Below the pieces are notes generated by a model, which saw nothing but the letters and a program-made list of their open reading frames with translations, was not told the origin of the DNA and made no database searches. This document shows, one piece after another, positions 1-9,825 of a DNA stretch of 64,000 nucleotides; the first letter of the stretch is position 1, and each line of letters begins with the position of its first letter. Source of the stretch: Comamonas denitrificans. GTDB lineage: Bacteria > Pseudomonadota > Gammaproteobacteria > Burkholderiales > Burkholderiaceae_C. Location of the stretch: positions 22,653 to 86,652 of the forward strand of contig NZ_JAFNME010000011.1 of the NCBI RefSeq assembly GCF_017368815.1, in the 5' to 3' direction. Made by a program: the position numbers and the translations under genes.

Positions 1-2
1 CG

Positions 3-50
3 GCCAATACCGAAGATGGCATCCCCGCCACCGAAGGAGGCGTTGCATGA
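3..50 (+). CDS. 3' end of an upstream gene (partial)
   Basis: An open frame runs in from the left edge for about 15 codons and stops at TGA 48-50. Its stop overlaps the sufT start as ATGA, which is typical of translationally coupled genes in one operon. In related bacteria the gene before sufT is usually a suf/isc scaffold or desulfurase gene, but the visible tail (ending GGVA) is too short to identify it. Confidence 0.5.
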   Translation, partial: ANTEDGIPATEGGVA

Positions 51-601
51 TGAACCGCCGCCAACGCGAAGACGTTTTGGTCCGCCGCACGGTCACCGTG
101 GAAACCATCCCCAGCGGCCAGCCTTTTGAACTGCAGGAAGGGCAGCTGGCGCAAATCACCCAGGCCCTGGGCAGCTCGTTCACCTTGGTGGTCGAAGGCC
201 AGCTGGTGCGCCTGCGCGGGGACGATGCCGATGCCATTGGCAAAGAGCCGCCCGAGAGCATCGTCGTACCCGAGAACGTCTCCACCGCCGACATTGAGCC
301 GCTGATTTGGGAAACCCTGAAATCCTGCTACGACCCCGAAATCCCCGTCAATATCGTGGATCTGGGCCTGATTTACCGCTGTGAAGTCACCCCCATTGAT
401 GCCCACGGCGATGTGCAGGTGGTGATCGACATGACGCTCACCGCCCCCGGCTGCGGCATGGGCGAGGCCATTGCCAACGAGGTGTGCGACAAGGTGCTGG
501 CCCTGCCCAAGGTCGAAGACATCACCGTAAACCTGGTGTTTGACCCACCCTGGACGCGCTCCATGATGAGCGAAGAGGCGCAACTGACCCTGGGGCTGTG
601 A
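47..601 (+). CDS. sufT: SufT family Fe-S cluster assembly protein (MIP18/DUF59)
   Basis: A cytosolic protein of 184 aa. The C-terminal half carries the MIP18/DUF59 core: DPEIPVNIVDLGLIY at about residues 96-110 and the TAPGCGMG loop with its conserved cysteine at about 132-139. The N-terminal ~75 residues match the extension of the SufT subfamily. SufT proteins assist maturation of [4Fe-4S] proteins and are normally the last gene of a suf operon. The start at 47 follows AAGGAGG at 34-40 and overlaps the upstream stop (ATGA), so coupling is likely; the second ATG at 50 is an alternative. A hairpin terminator follows at 648. Confidence 0.85.
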   Translation: MMNRRQREDVLVRRTVTVETIPSGQPFELQEGQLAQITQALGSSFTLVVEGQLVRLRGDDADAIGKEPPESIVVPENVSTADIEPLIWETLKSCYDPEIPVNIVDLGLIYRCEVTPIDAHGDVQVVIDMTLTAPGCGMGEAIANEVCDKVLALPKVEDITVNLVFDPPWTRSMMSEEAQLTLGL

Positions 602-647
602 ACACGTTCTCAAGCGCCCCTGCCCTTGAACGGCGAAGGTGCTCCAC

Positions 648-705
648 GCCGGACAAACTGCCCAATTGCTTCACAATCGGCAGCTTGTCCGGCATTTTTA
701 TTTTT
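648..705 (+). terminator. Hairpin terminator between sufT and metY (possible attenuator)
   Basis: GCCGGACAAACTGCC and GGCAGCTTGTCCGGC form a 15-bp stem with one mismatch and a 16-nt loop, followed by ATTTTTATTTTT. It may simply end the suf operon. It lies only about 30 nt before metY, so it could also act as a leader attenuator. A short GGCG (632) / CGCC (647) pairing would overlap its left arm. Confidence 0.75.
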
Positions 706-733
706 GCCTTTTCTTTTTTTGGAGACACATCCC

Positions 734-2020
734 ATGCGCCTCGAAACCCTGGCCGTCCACGCGGGCTATAAAACCGAACCCACCACCCGCTCGGCCGCCG
801 TGCCGCTGTACCAGACCACCTCGTACACCTTCGACAACGCCCAGCACGGTGCCGACCTGTTCGACCTGAAAGTGGCCGGCAACATTTACACCCGCATCAT
901 GAACCCCACCACCGACGTGCTGGAGCAGCGCGTAGCCGCTCTGGAAGGCGGCATCGGTGCGCTGGCCATGGCCTCGGGCATGGCGGCCATTACCGCTGCC
1001 ATCCAGACCATTGCCGAGACCGGGGACAACATCATCAGCGCCAGCACCCTGTACGGCGGCACCTACAACCTGTTTGCCCACACCTTCCCGCAGCAAGGCA
1101 TCGAAGTGCGCTTTGCCGATCCGCGCGACCCGGCCAGCTTCGCCAAACTGATCGATGCGCGCACCAAAGCCGTGTTCTGCGAATCGATTGGCAACCCCCT
1201 GGGCAATGTGACCGACATCCGCGCCCTGGCCGATGTGGCCCACGCCCATGGCCTGCCGCTCATCGTCGATAACACCGTGCCCAGCCCCTACCTGTGCCGC
1301 CCGTTTGAGCATGGGGCGGACATCGTCGTCCACGCCCTGACCAAGTACATGAACGGCCACGGCAACAGCATCGGCGGTGTCATCGTCGATAGCGGCAAGT
1401 TCCCCTGGGCCGAGCACAAGGAGCGCTTCAAGCGCCTGAACGAGCCGGACGTGAGCTACCACGGCGTGGTCTATACTGAAGCCCTGGGCGCAGCCGCTTA
1501 CATCGCCCGCGCGCGCGTGGTGCCGCTGCGCAACATGGGCGCGGCGCTGTCGCCCTTCAACGCCTGGGCGACGCTGCAAGGCATTGAAACCCTGCCCCTG
1601 CGCATGGACCGCATCTGCGAAAACGCCCAAAAAATTGCCGAAACCCTGCAAAACCACCCCAAGGTGGAATGGGTGCGCTACGCCGGCTTGAGCAACCACC
1701 CCGACCACGCACTGGTGCAGCGCCAGATGGGTGGCAAGGCCTCGGGCATTTTGTCGTTCAGCCTGAAAACCGCCCCCGGCGAAGATGCCCGCGCCGCCGG
1801 TGCCCGCTTCCTGGATGCGCTGCAGCTCTTCCTGCGCCTGGTGAACATTGGCGATGCCAAATCGCTGGCCACGCACCCGGCTTCGACCACGCACCGCCAG
1901 CTCAACCCCGAAGAGCTGGCCAAGGCCGGCGTGACCGAGGGCATGGTGCGCCTGTCGATTGGCATTGAACACATCGACGACCTGCTGGAAGACCTGAACC
2001 GCGCCTTGCAAGCCGTTTAA
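734..2020 (+). CDS. metY: O-acetylhomoserine sulfhydrylase (aminocarboxypropyltransferase)
   Basis: A 428-aa PLP enzyme of the Cys/Met metabolism family. It makes homocysteine from O-acetylhomoserine and sulfide in the cytosol, the direct-sulfhydrylation route to methionine. The start MRLETLAVHAGYK is typical of MetY and follows TTGGAGA. Visible are the YTRIMNPTTDVLEQR substrate/PLP segment, the SASTLYGGTYNLF loop and the Schiff-base lysine K204 in HALTKYMNGHG. Length fits the family (about 425-435 aa). An upstream in-frame ATG at 626 would add 36 unrelated residues and sits before the terminator hairpin, so I reject it. Confidence 0.93.
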   Translation: MRLETLAVHAGYKTEPTTRSAAVPLYQTTSYTFDNAQHGADLFDLKVAGNIYTRIMNPTTDVLEQRVAALEGGIGALAMASGMAAITAAIQTIAETGDNIISASTLYGGTYNLFAHTFPQQGIEVRFADPRDPASFAKLIDARTKAVFCESIGNPLGNVTDIRALADVAHAHGLPLIVDNTVPSPYLCRPFEHGADIVVHALTKYMNGHGNSIGGVIVDSGKFPWAEHKERFKRLNEPDVSYHGVVYTEALGAAAYIARARVVPLRNMGAALSPFNAWATLQGIETLPLRMDRICENAQKIAETLQNHPKVEWVRYAGLSNHPDHALVQRQMGGKASGILSFSLKTAPGEDARAAGARFLDALQLFLRLVNIGDAKSLATHPASTTHRQLNPEELAKAGVTEGMVRLSIGIEHIDDLLEDLNRALQAV

Positions 2021-2035
2021 AAAAAGAGCAGTCTG

Positions 2036-2107
2036 CGCTGATAAACAAAAGGATTGAAGGCTATTAAACCATTCAATCCTTTAAAAATCAGCGCAAACAG
2101 CTATAAA
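2036..2107. repeat. Dispersed AGCTG-type repeat, copy 1
   Basis: On the minus strand this reads TATAGCTGTTTGCGCTGAT followed by an AAAGGATTGAATGG segment that also appears inverted at 2051-2094, so the unit is an imperfect dyad. It belongs to the dispersed family described in the findings. Confidence 0.55.
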
Positions 2108-2136
2108 AAAACGCCACCTTTGCAGGTGGCGTTTTT
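2104..2136. terminator. Bidirectional terminator between metY and ompW
   Basis: AACGCCACC / GGTGGCGTT stem with loop TTTGCA, flanked by A-tract and T-tract on opposite sides. It can therefore end both metY (plus) and ompW (minus), which converge here. Confidence 0.85.
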
Positions 2137-2164
2137 GCTTGGAGTCTTAGCAGAAAGGGCGATC

Positions 2165-2764
2165 TTAGAAGCGGTAGCCCAGGCCCACGCCCACCAGCAC
2201 GGGATCGACCTTGAACTTGCCAATGCCGCCGCTCACATTGGTGTCGATATAGACTTTTTTCACGTCGAAGTTGATCGACCAGTTTTTGTCCAGCGCGTAG
2301 TCAAAGCCCACTTGCAGGGCCGGGCCGAAGCTGTTTTTCTTGACGTTCAAAGCGCCGCCCAGAATGTCCACGCTGGAAAAACGGGTGTAGTTAATACCAG
2401 CGCCCAGGTAGGGCTTGAAAGCGCCCAGGTTGGTGAAGTGGTATTGGGCCAGCAAGGTGGGGGGCAGGTGCTTCAAGGTACCGATCTTGGCGCCGTTCAA
2501 CCGCACATCGTGCTTTTGCGGGTAGGTCAGGATCAGCTCAGCGGCAAGGTTGGGGGTGAAGAAGTAAGAAATATCCAGCTCAGGGATCCACTTGTCATTG
2601 ACGCTGACCCCTTTGTCGCCAGCAGCACCACCGTTGGCGCTGTCCAAATGCACAGCGCGGGCGCGTACCATCCATTTGCCATCTTGAGGGTAGTTTTGCG
2701 CCATGGCAGCGCCAGAAGTCAGTGCACACAAAGCGGCAGCAGCCAGCAGGGTTTTCTTCATCAT
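2165..2764 (-). CDS. ompW: OmpW family outer membrane protein
   Basis: A 199-aa precursor. The signal peptide MMKKTLLAAAALCALTSGAAMAQ is followed by a small beta-barrel of about 175 residues ending in the outer-membrane signature GLGYRF. Family hallmarks include KWIPELDISYFFTPNLAAE, FKPYLGAGINYTRF and the extended VKKVYIDT strand. OmpW-type barrels conduct or bind small hydrophobic molecules and are often induced on the shift to anaerobiosis. An FNR-like box lies about 76 nt upstream. The second ATG at 2761 is an equally possible start; neither has a strong ribosome site. Confidence 0.9.
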   Translation of the reverse strand: MMKKTLLAAAALCALTSGAAMAQNYPQDGKWMVRARAVHLDSANGGAAGDKGVSVNDKWIPELDISYFFTPNLAAELILTYPQKHDVRLNGAKIGTLKHLPPTLLAQYHFTNLGAFKPYLGAGINYTRFSSVDILGGALNVKKNSFGPALQVGFDYALDKNWSINFDVKKVYIDTNVSGGIGKFKVDPVLVGVGLGYRF

Positions 2765-2839
2765 GGTGAAAGGTATTCAAGTGTTGTCCGGGGACGACCC
2801 CCGTGCTGCGTATTAGGCCCATGAGTAAAACGGTCAATA

Positions 2840-2853
2840 TTGCTTTGCATCAA
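2840..2853 (-). promoter_or_regulatory. FNR/DNR-like box upstream of ompW
   Basis: On the minus strand this reads TTGAT-GCAA-AGCAA, 8 of 10 positions of the TTGAT-N4-ATCAA consensus, about 76 nt before the ompW start. E. coli ompW is FNR-controlled, so the position makes sense. It is an imperfect site and remains a candidate. Confidence 0.4.
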
Positions 2854-2980
2854 GAATTGGTAATTCCCCTTAATTTTGTAACGTTTCGTCCAACCGCCAC
2901 AAACACCCCGTTTTTTCGCCGATTGGATCGGCCACCTTGCGCCTACAGTGGCCCCATCGCACTCTTTTGGAGCCACTGCT

Positions 2981-3202
2981 ATGGACCTTCGTTACGCCAG
3001 AGCCTTGCGCGATGCCAGCACGGCCTGGGCCCAAAACCACACTACCGATGCCATCACCTTGCAAGAGCTGCGCCGCCGCGCACCGCAAGAGGAACCCACC
3101 GTCAAAATGGTGACCGCACCCAGCGCCACCCAGATGGCGCTGCTGCAACCCCAGTTGGCCGCGTATGGCAACTTGGGCACCAAACTCAATTTGTTTGCCT
3201 AA
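2981..3202 (+). CDS. Small hypothetical protein (73 aa)
   Basis: Starts MDLRYARALRDASTAWAQN and ends GNLGTKLNLFA. The start at 2981 follows TTGGAG at the right spacing, which favours it over the in-frame codon at 2948. No signal peptide, membrane segment or recognised motif is visible; the protein is polar with a helical-looking N-terminus. It is divergent from ompW and convergent with purL, standing alone. A CACACG dinucleotide-like run (3206-3229) and a strong terminator follow. Codon use matches its neighbours, so it is plausibly real, but I do not recognise it. Confidence 0.5.
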   Translation: MDLRYARALRDASTAWAQNHTTDAITLQELRRRAPQEEPTVKMVTAPSATQMALLQPQLAAYGNLGTKLNLFA

Positions 3203-3243
3203 GCACCACGCACACACGCACACACGCACGGTAGTTTTAGGCA

Positions 3244-3293
3244 TAAAAAGAGCTTCTAACGCTTACCAATAAAGCGTTAGAAGCTCTTTTTTT
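3244..3293. terminator. Bidirectional terminator formed by a repeat-family dyad
   Basis: AAAGAGCTTCTAACGCTT and its near-exact complement AAGCGTTAGAAGCTCTTT flank a short loop, with A and T tracts on either side. It separates the small ORF (plus) from purL (minus) and can stop both. The CTAACGCTT core resembles the dispersed repeat, so this terminator may derive from it. Confidence 0.8.
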
Positions 3294-3319
3294 AGCAGCC
3301 CATCCTGGCCGCTATTTTT

Positions 3320-6300
3320 TTACCCCAACCACTTGCGGGCATTGCGCCAGACGCGCATCCAGGGGCTGGCCGCGCTGGGGTCGCCGCTGGTCCAGCTCAT
3401 TTGGATATTGCGGAAGACGCGCTCGGGGTGCGGCATCATGGCCGTGAAGCGCCCGTCGGCCGTGGTCACCGCCGTCAGGCCGCCGGCGCTGCCGTTGGGG
3501 TTGAAGGGATAGACCTCGGTGGGCTGGCCGTGGTTATCAACATAGCGCATGGCCTGCACCACCTGATCGGCGTTACCGCGTGCAGCAAAGTTGGCAAAAC
3601 CCTCGCCGTGCGAGACAACAATGGGCAGGCGGCTGCCCGCCATGCCTTGCAGGAAGATGCTGGGGCTGTCCAGCACTTCCACCATGGACAGACGCGCCTC
3701 AAAGCGGTGGCTTTGGTTTTGCGTGAAGCGCGGCCAAGCCTGGGCACCGGGGATGATGTCGGCCAGCTCGGCAAACATCTGGCAGCCGTTGCACACGCCC
3801 AGGGCAAAGGTGTCACCCCGGCCAAAAAATTGCTGAAACTGCTCGGACAGGCGTTCATTGAAGGTGATGGAGCGCGCCCAGCCAATGCCCGCACCCAGGG
3901 TGTCGCCGTAGCTAAAGCCCCCGCAGGCAACGATGCCCGCAAAGTCTTGCAAGTGCGCCCGCCCCGCTTGCAGGTCGCTCATGTGGACATCCACCGCATC
4001 AAAGCCGGCTGCGGCAAAGGCAAAGCCCATTTCCACCTGCGAGTTCACGCCCTGCTCGCGCAGGATGGCCACGCGCGGCTGGGCTTGCAGGTTCAGGTAG
4101 GGGGCGGCCACGTCGTCCTGCGGGTCGAACGTCAGGTGCACGTGCATGCCGGGGTCGTTGGCCGCGCCAGCGGCGGCGTGTTCGCTGTCGGCGCAGGCGG
4201 GGTTGTCGCGTTGCTGGGCGATTTTCCAGCTCACGGCATCCCACACCTGGTGCAGGTTTTCCAAGCTGGCCCCAAAGACTTTTTGCGCATCGCGCCAGAT
4301 TTGCAGCTCGCCCTTGCCCATGTCCACCGGGCTGGAGGCCGGACGCGTCTTGCCAATAATGTGGCTGCACTGAATCAGGCCATGCTCACGCAGCACCTGC
4401 ATGACTTGGCTGCGCTCGGCGGTGCGAATTTGCAGCACCGCGCCCAGTTCTTCGTTGAACAGGGCCCGCAGGGTCAGGTCTTCGCGGCGGCCGGCGATCT
4501 GCTGGCCCCAGTTTTTGCCCTCGCCCGAATCCATGCGGCCATCGGTAATGCCGTCGCCTTCGGTCACCAGCATGTCCACGTTCAGCGCCACGCCAACGTG
4601 CCCGGCAAAGGTCATTTCGGCCACCGTGGCCAACAGGCCGCCGTCGCCCCGGTCGTGGTACGCCAAGATCAGGCCTTGCTGGCGCAAGGTGTTTACGGCG
4701 GCCACCAAGGCCTTCAAATCGTCGGCATTGTCCAGGTCGGGCGTGGTGTTGCCGCTTTGGCCCAGCACCTGCCCCAGGATGGAGCCGCCCATGCGGTTCT
4801 GCCCCCGGCCCAGGTCGATGAGCACCAGCGAGCTGTCCGGCTCCTGCGCATCGAGCTGCGGCGTGAGCGTGCCGCGCACGTCGTCGATGGCGGCAAAGCC
4901 GGTAATGATCAAGCTGACGGGCGAGGTGACTTTTTTCAGCACTCCGTCCTCTTGCCATTGGGTGCGCATGGACAGGCTGTCCTTGCCCACAGGGATGGAA
5001 ATGCCCAGTTGCGGGCACAGCTCCATGCCCACGGCTTTGACGGTGGCGTACAGATCGGCATCTTCACCCGGCTCGCCGCACGCGGCCATCCAGTTGGCCG
5101 AGAGCTTGACTTTGGACAGCTCGATCGGCGCGGCCAGCATGTTGGTAATGGCTTCGGCCACCGCCATGCGGCCCGAGGCCGGGGCGTTGATGGCCGCCAG
5201 CGGGGTGCGCTCGCCCATGGCCATGGCTTCACCCTTGAAACCGGTGAAGTCGGCCAGGGTGACGGCCACATCGGCCACCGGCACCTGCCAGGGGCCCACC
5301 ATCTGGTCGCGGTGCGTCAGGCCCCCCACGGCGCGGTCGCCAATGGTGATCAAAAAGCGCTTGCTCGCCACCGTGGGGTGGGCCAGCACGTCAATCACGG
5401 CTTTTTCCAGCGGTACGCCGGTCAGGTCCATGGCCGGCAGGGTGCGCTGCACGCTGGTCACGTCTTTGACCATCTTGGGCGGCTTGCCCAGCAGCACATC
5501 CATGGGCATATCGACGGGGAATTTCTGGTCGCCAGACTCCACCGCCGTGTCTTCCAGCACCAGCTGGCGCTGTTCGGTGGCCACGCCGATGACGGCAAAC
5601 GGACAGCGCTCGCGCTCGCAGAAGGCCTGGAACTGGGGCAGCGATTCAGGGGCAATCGCCAGCACGTAGCGCTCTTGGCTTTCGTTGCTCCAGATTTCCT
5701 TGGGTGCCAAGCCCGATTCTTCGAGTTGCACGGCCCGCAGGTCAAAGCGGGCACCGCGCCCGGCATCGTTGGTCAGCTCGGGGAAAGCGTTGGACAGGCC
5801 GCCCGCGCCCACGTCGTGAATGGCCAGGATGGGGTTGGCCGCGCCTTGCTGCCAGCAGTGGTTGATGACCTCTTGCGCCCGGCGCTCGATCTCGGGGTTG
5901 CCGCGCTGCACCGAGTCAAAATCCAGCTCGGCGGCATTGGTGCCCGTGGCCATGGAGCTGGCCGCGCCCCCGCCCATGCCAATGCGCATGCCGGGGCCGC
6001 CCAGTTGGATGAGCAGCGTGCCGGCGGGAAATGCGATTTTCTTGGTCTGCTGCGCCTCAATCACGCCCAGGCCGCCAGCGATCATGATGGGCTTGTGGTA
6101 GCCACGCACCACCTCACCCACCTGCTGCTCGTACTCGCGGAAATAGCCGGTCAAATTAGGGCGGCCAAACTCGTTGTTGAACGCTGCGCCGCCCAGCGGG
6201 CCTTCGACCATGATCTGCAAGGGGCTGGCAATGTGCGCCGGTTTGCCCACGTCGCTGCCCCAGAGTTTGGACACCGTAAAGCCCGTCAGCCCCGCCTTGG

Positions 6301-7333
6301 GCTTGGAGCCCCGGCCGGTAGCGCCCTCGTCGCGGATTTCGCCGCCCGCGCCGGTCGATGCGCCGGGAAAGGGCGAGATGGCCGTGGGGTGGTTGTGCGT
6401 TTCCACCTTCATCAGCACATGGTGCAAGGCTTTTTCTTTTTGATAGCTAGGAGCGCTTGCCTGCTCTGCGTTTCCATTGTATTTGGCTATAAAACGCTCG
6501 ACCTCATGGCCTTCCATGATGGAGGCGTTGTCGGCATAGGCCACGATGGTGTGCTGGGGCGAGGTGGCCTCGGTGTGGCGAATCATGCCAAACAACGATT
6601 TCTCCTGCGCCACGCCGTCGATGGTGAACTGGGCGTTGAAGATTTTGTGGCGGCAATGTTCGCTATTGGCCTGGGCGAACATCATCAGCTCTACATCCGT
6701 GGGGTTGCGCCCCAGCTTGGTGAAGGCATCGACCAGGTAGTCAATTTCGTCGTCGGCCAGGGCCAGGCCCCAGGCGGTATTGGCGCGTTCCAGGGCGGCG
6801 CGGCCACCGCCCAGCACATCGACGAACTCCATCGGCGCAGCTTGCAGGGTGCTGAACAGCTGCTCGGCCTCAGCGCGGGTGGCAAACACCGATTCGGTCA
6901 TGCGGTCGTGCAGCAAGGCGGCAATGTGCTCGCGCTGCGCGGCGGACAGCTCGGCCTTGCCCCCCAGCAGCCCGCCCTTCAGGGCGATGGCGTATTCGGT
7001 GATGCGCTCCACCCGGAACACGTCCAGGCCGCAGTTGCGGGCAATGTCCGTGGCCTTGGAGGCCCAGGGCGAAATCGTGCCCAGGCGCGGGGTGACGACA
7101 AACACCGCATCGCCCTGCCCTGGCACCGCGGCCGACTCACCATACGTTAGCAAGGCCTGCAAGCGCTGCTGCAAAGCACTGTCGGGGGCGCTTTGGCTCG
7201 CCACCAAGTGGACAAAACGGGCCGTGATCCCGGTGATTTTGGGGTGAATGGCGACCAGGTCGGTCAAAAGCTGTTGGCTGCGAAACGCGCTCAGGGCGTT
7301 TGCGCCCTCAAACTGTGTCAGATGCAAAGTCAC
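3320..7333 (-). CDS. purL: Phosphoribosylformylglycinamidine synthase (FGAR amidotransferase)
   Basis: The large single-chain PurL of proteobacteria, about 1337 aa. It converts FGAR, glutamine and ATP to FGAM in purine synthesis. Order: N-terminal PurS-like domain, linker, two AIRS-type synthetase halves ([16 protein letters not shown] and [19 protein letters not shown] in the first), and a C-terminal class I glutaminase with the nucleophile elbow [11 protein letters not shown] and [11 protein letters not shown] choose GTG 7333 ([17 protein letters not shown]), the normal PurL start; the frame is open further upstream but encodes an unrelated Cys/Pro-rich stretch. A dispersed repeat appears in-frame at about residues 278-299, just before KVETHNHP. 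Confidence 0.95.
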   Translation of the reverse strand: MTLHLTQFEGANALSAFRSQQLLTDLVAIHPKITGITARFVHLVASQSAPDSALQQRLQALLTYGESAAVPGQGDAVFVVTPRLGTISPWASKATDIARNCGLDVFRVERITEYAIALKGGLLGGKAELSAAQREHIAALLHDRMTESVFATRAEAEQLFSTLQAAPMEFVDVLGGGRAALERANTAWGLALADDEIDYLVDAFTKLGRNPTDVELMMFAQANSEHCRHKIFNAQFTIDGVAQEKSLFGMIRHTEATSPQHTIVAYADNASIMEGHEVERFIAKYNGNAEQASAPSYQKEKALHHVLMKVETHNHPTAISPFPGASTGAGGEIRDEGATGRGSKPKAGLTGFTVSKLWGSDVGKPAHIASPLQIMVEGPLGGAAFNNEFGRPNLTGYFREYEQQVGEVVRGYHKPIMIAGGLGVIEAQQTKKIAFPAGTLLIQLGGPGMRIGMGGGAASSMATGTNAAELDFDSVQRGNPEIERRAQEVINHCWQQGAANPILAIHDVGAGGLSNAFPELTNDAGRGARFDLRAVQLEESGLAPKEIWSNESQERYVLAIAPESLPQFQAFCERERCPFAVIGVATEQRQLVLEDTAVESGDQKFPVDMPMDVLLGKPPKMVKDVTSVQRTLPAMDLTGVPLEKAVIDVLAHPTVASKRFLITIGDRAVGGLTHRDQMVGPWQVPVADVAVTLADFTGFKGEAMAMGERTPLAAINAPASGRMAVAEAITNMLAAPIELSKVKLSANWMAACGEPGEDADLYATVKAVGMELCPQLGISIPVGKDSLSMRTQWQEDGVLKKVTSPVSLIITGFAAIDDVRGTLTPQLDAQEPDSSLVLIDLGRGQNRMGGSILGQVLGQSGNTTPDLDNADDLKALVAAVNTLRQQGLILAYHDRGDGGLLATVAEMTFAGHVGVALNVDMLVTEGDGITDGRMDSGEGKNWGQQIAGRREDLTLRALFNEELGAVLQIRTAERSQVMQVLREHGLIQCSHIIGKTRPASSPVDMGKGELQIWRDAQKVFGASLENLHQVWDAVSWKIAQQRDNPACADSEHAAAGAANDPGMHVHLTFDPQDDVAAPYLNLQAQPRVAILREQGVNSQVEMGFAFAAAGFDAVDVHMSDLQAGRAHLQDFAGIVACGGFSYGDTLGAGIGWARSITFNERLSEQFQQFFGRGDTFALGVCNGCQMFAELADIIPGAQAWPRFTQNQSHRFEARLSMVEVLDSPSIFLQGMAGSRLPIVVSHGEGFANFAARGNADQVVQAMRYVDNHGQPTEVYPFNPNGSAGGLTAVTTADGRFTAMMPHPERVFRNIQMSWTSGDPSAASPWMRVWRNARKWLG
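6437..6500. repeat. Dispersed repeat inside the purL reading frame
   Basis: TTTTTGATAGCTAGGAGCGC, then TTGCCTGC, and after about 25 nt GGCTATAAAA. This matches the intergenic repeat family but lies wholly inside purL. It encodes the variable [17 protein letters not shown] stretch between EVERFIAK and [13 protein letters not shown], keeping the frame. Confidence 0.55.
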
Positions 7334-7506
7334 AAGACGGCCTATGGGCAAAAAAGAATGGAAGTGGAAAAGAAAAGGGCAAAACGCAGGTGAACCACAC
7401 CCGGCCCCTGTGCAAGACGGGGCCCGGCAATGAAGCATTGGGGAAACCACGCATTTTACCGGGGCAACGCCCCCACTGCGCCCACACCGGCGCATGGGCC
7501 AAAGGA

Positions 7507-9732
7507 TTAGCAGGCTTTCCAGCTGTCTTGCAACAAAAATGGCTCCAGCTCATGGGGCAAGCGCGGGCGGCTGAAGTAGTAGCCCTGGGCTTCATCGCAG
7601 CCCAGGGCTTGCAGAAATTTCAGCTGCTCCTGGGTCTCCACCCCTTCGGCGGTAATGCGCAAGCCCATGGCCTGGGCCATGCGCACAATCGCATTGACCA
7701 TGGCTTTATCGGCATCGCCATTGTCCATATCGCGCACAAAAGACTGGTCAATTTTGAGCTTGTAAGTGGGCAGGCGCTTGAGCTGGGTCAGCGATGCATA
7801 CCCGGTGCCAAAGTCATCAATCGACAGGCGCACGCCCAGCTTTTGCAGTTCGGCCACGGTCTGCTCAACGGCCACCACCTCGCTCATGGCCGCGCTTTCG
7901 GTGAGTTCGAGCTCCAAGACCTGGGCAGGGATGTTGGCCTGCTCCAGCACCTGGCGCACCAAATCGGGCAGCTGGGGCTGGTGAAACTGCCGGGCCGACA
8001 AGTTCACCGACATGGTCAAGTGCAGCAAGCCTTTGTCGCGCCACGCTTTGAGCTGCTGGGCCGCTGTGGCCATGACCCACTGACCAATGGGCAAAATCAA
8101 GCCGCTGCTTTCTGCAATCGGAATAAATTCAGCCGGGGAGACGGCACCCAGCTTCGGATGCTGCCAGCGCAGCAACGCCTCCACGCCCAGTATCTTGCCG
8201 GTGTTGGCATCGACCTGCGGCTGGTAGTGCAAGCACAGTTGCTCGCGCTCTAAGGCACGGCGCAACGCGTTTTCCAGCTCCAGGGCCCGCATCGACTGGG
8301 CCTGCATCTGCGAAGTAAAAAAACGGTAGGTATTGCGCCCTTGGCGCTTGGCGCCATACATGGCCATATCGGCCGACTGCACCAGGGCATCAAAATCGCG
8401 CCCATCCTGCGGGTACAAAGCCACACCAACCGAGCAGCCCAAGGTCAGCTCGTGCGGCCCCACTTGAAAGGGCGCATTAAAGGCCTGGGCCACTTTGCCC
8501 GCCACCCGCTGGGCCCCGGCCGCATTCGCACGGGGCAGCAGCAGCACAAATTCGTCGCCGCCCAAGCGGGCCACGGTGTCGTATTCGCGCACGGTTTGAC
8601 TCAATCGTTTGGCGATGTGGGTCAGCAGGCTGTCCCCAACTTTGTGCCCCAGGGAGTCGTTGATGTGCTTGAAGTGGTCCAAGTCCAAAAACAGCACCGC
8701 CAGCGGTGTGTTGCTGCACTGCGCTTGTGCAATCGCCTGCTGACTGCGTTCGGCCAACAAAGAGCGATTGGGCAGGCCAGTGAGCGGGTCGTAATGGGCC
8801 AGCCAATAGATGTGCTCCCGGTCGTATTTGCGCTCTTGGATTTCTTTGTCCAAATTCTTGGTCGTATTGACCAACGCATGGGTGCGTTCAGAGACCACCC
8901 GCTTCAGTTCGGCATGGGCTTGGCGCAGGGCTTCCTGGGTCTGGCGGCGCTCGGTAATGTCCATAAAAATCCAGACCGTGCTGCCATCGTCCAAGGCCTT
9001 GCTGCGGGTCTCGCAAATCAGCTCGGCTCCATCTTGGCGGCGCAAGTTCAGCTCAGCGGAAAACACTTTGCCCATCGCCAGCGTGGGGGCGTAATCGGCC
9101 AGTTGCGCAGCCCAGTCGCTGTCGCTGGCAAACCAGTCCCGCGCCGCCTGGCCGCACAACTGCCCTGGGGCGTACCCCAGCATTTGCTCGGCATGCCGAT
9201 TGCACTGCACCACCTTGTGCTCGCGCACATACACCACCCCCACCATGGCGTGATCGAGCAAGATTTGGGTTTGCAATTGAATAGCATCAAGCTTTGAACG
9301 CATAAGTATTTGCGCGTCCACATCATCCAAAGTCCATATAGAGCCTTCGGAAGGGGCTTCTGAATTAATGAATCGCCCGGTCAAACTGGCCCAAAACAAG
9401 CTGCCATCTTTGCGCCGCATTTGCCGCAGGCTGCGAAAGGTGCGCCCTTGCGCCATTTCGGCAAAAGCATCGCGCCCCAGCGCCCGAAACGCATCGCGCG
9501 ACGGATGCAATAAGTAGCTGGCCTGTCCCAGCAAGGATGCGCTGTCAGGAAAGCCAAAAATTTCAGCAAATTGCTGGTTGCAGCGCTGTATGGCCCGTTT
9601 TTGAATAAACGCTACACCGATGTCCGTACTTTGTAACAAAGTCTGTTGCTCGCGCAGCGCACGAGCCAAGGCAACGGCCACCTCCATCTCGCACGCAAGG
9701 GAGCCCTTTGCCACTAATTGATCATCCGTCAT
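7507..9732 (-). CDS. PAS-PAS-GGDEF-EAL cyclic-di-GMP signalling protein
   Basis: 741 aa with no membrane segment, so probably cytosolic. Two PAS domains (about residues 30-150 and 155-265), a short helical linker, GGDEF (motif intact at about 391-395 in [13 protein letters not shown]) and EAL (motif at about 518-520 in [11 protein letters not shown]). EAL metal and catalytic motifs are present: [27 protein letters not shown] and AEGVETQEQ. Both cyclase and phosphodiesterase activity are thus possible; which dominates cannot be told. It sits after the nos operon in the same orientation, but a 93-nt gap separates it from the last nosL-like gene. Confidence 0.92.
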   Translation of the reverse strand: MTDDQLVAKGSLACEMEVAVALARALREQQTLLQSTDIGVAFIQKRAIQRCNQQFAEIFGFPDSASLLGQASYLLHPSRDAFRALGRDAFAEMAQGRTFRSLRQMRRKDGSLFWASLTGRFINSEAPSEGSIWTLDDVDAQILMRSKLDAIQLQTQILLDHAMVGVVYVREHKVVQCNRHAEQMLGYAPGQLCGQAARDWFASDSDWAAQLADYAPTLAMGKVFSAELNLRRQDGAELICETRSKALDDGSTVWIFMDITERRQTQEALRQAHAELKRVVSERTHALVNTTKNLDKEIQERKYDREHIYWLAHYDPLTGLPNRSLLAERSQQAIAQAQCSNTPLAVLFLDLDHFKHINDSLGHKVGDSLLTHIAKRLSQTVREYDTVARLGGDEFVLLLPRANAAGAQRVAGKVAQAFNAPFQVGPHELTLGCSVGVALYPQDGRDFDALVQSADMAMYGAKRQGRNTYRFFTSQMQAQSMRALELENALRRALEREQLCLHYQPQVDANTGKILGVEALLRWQHPKLGAVSPAEFIPIAESSGLILPIGQWVMATAAQQLKAWRDKGLLHLTMSVNLSARQFHQPQLPDLVRQVLEQANIPAQVLELELTESAAMSEVVAVEQTVAELQKLGVRLSIDDFGTGYASLTQLKRLPTYKLKIDQSFVRDMDNGDADKAMVNAIVRMAQAMGLRITAEGVETQEQLKFLQALGCDEAQGYYFSRPRLPHELEPFLLQDSWKAC

Positions 9733-9825
9733 GGATCGGTGCTACTTTAAAATTGTTTACAACCGTAAAATAGTGTCACAAAACCAATAACCGACTGTTT
9801 GACCCCCATCAAAGACAGAATCTAA

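Noticed and set aside
698..2011. Long frame antisense to metY
   Set aside because: Shadow of a GC-rich gene; no ribosome site or domain, and metY motifs are complete on the plus strand.
3206..3229. CACACG-type short tandem run
   Set aside because: Only about four irregular units after the small ORF; too short for a meaningful satellite.
3401..7150. Very long open frame on the plus strand opposite purL
   Set aside because: It is the antisense shadow of a high-GC gene. Its translation is low-complexity (His/Gly/Gln/Val rich) with no domain, while the minus strand encodes all PurL motifs.
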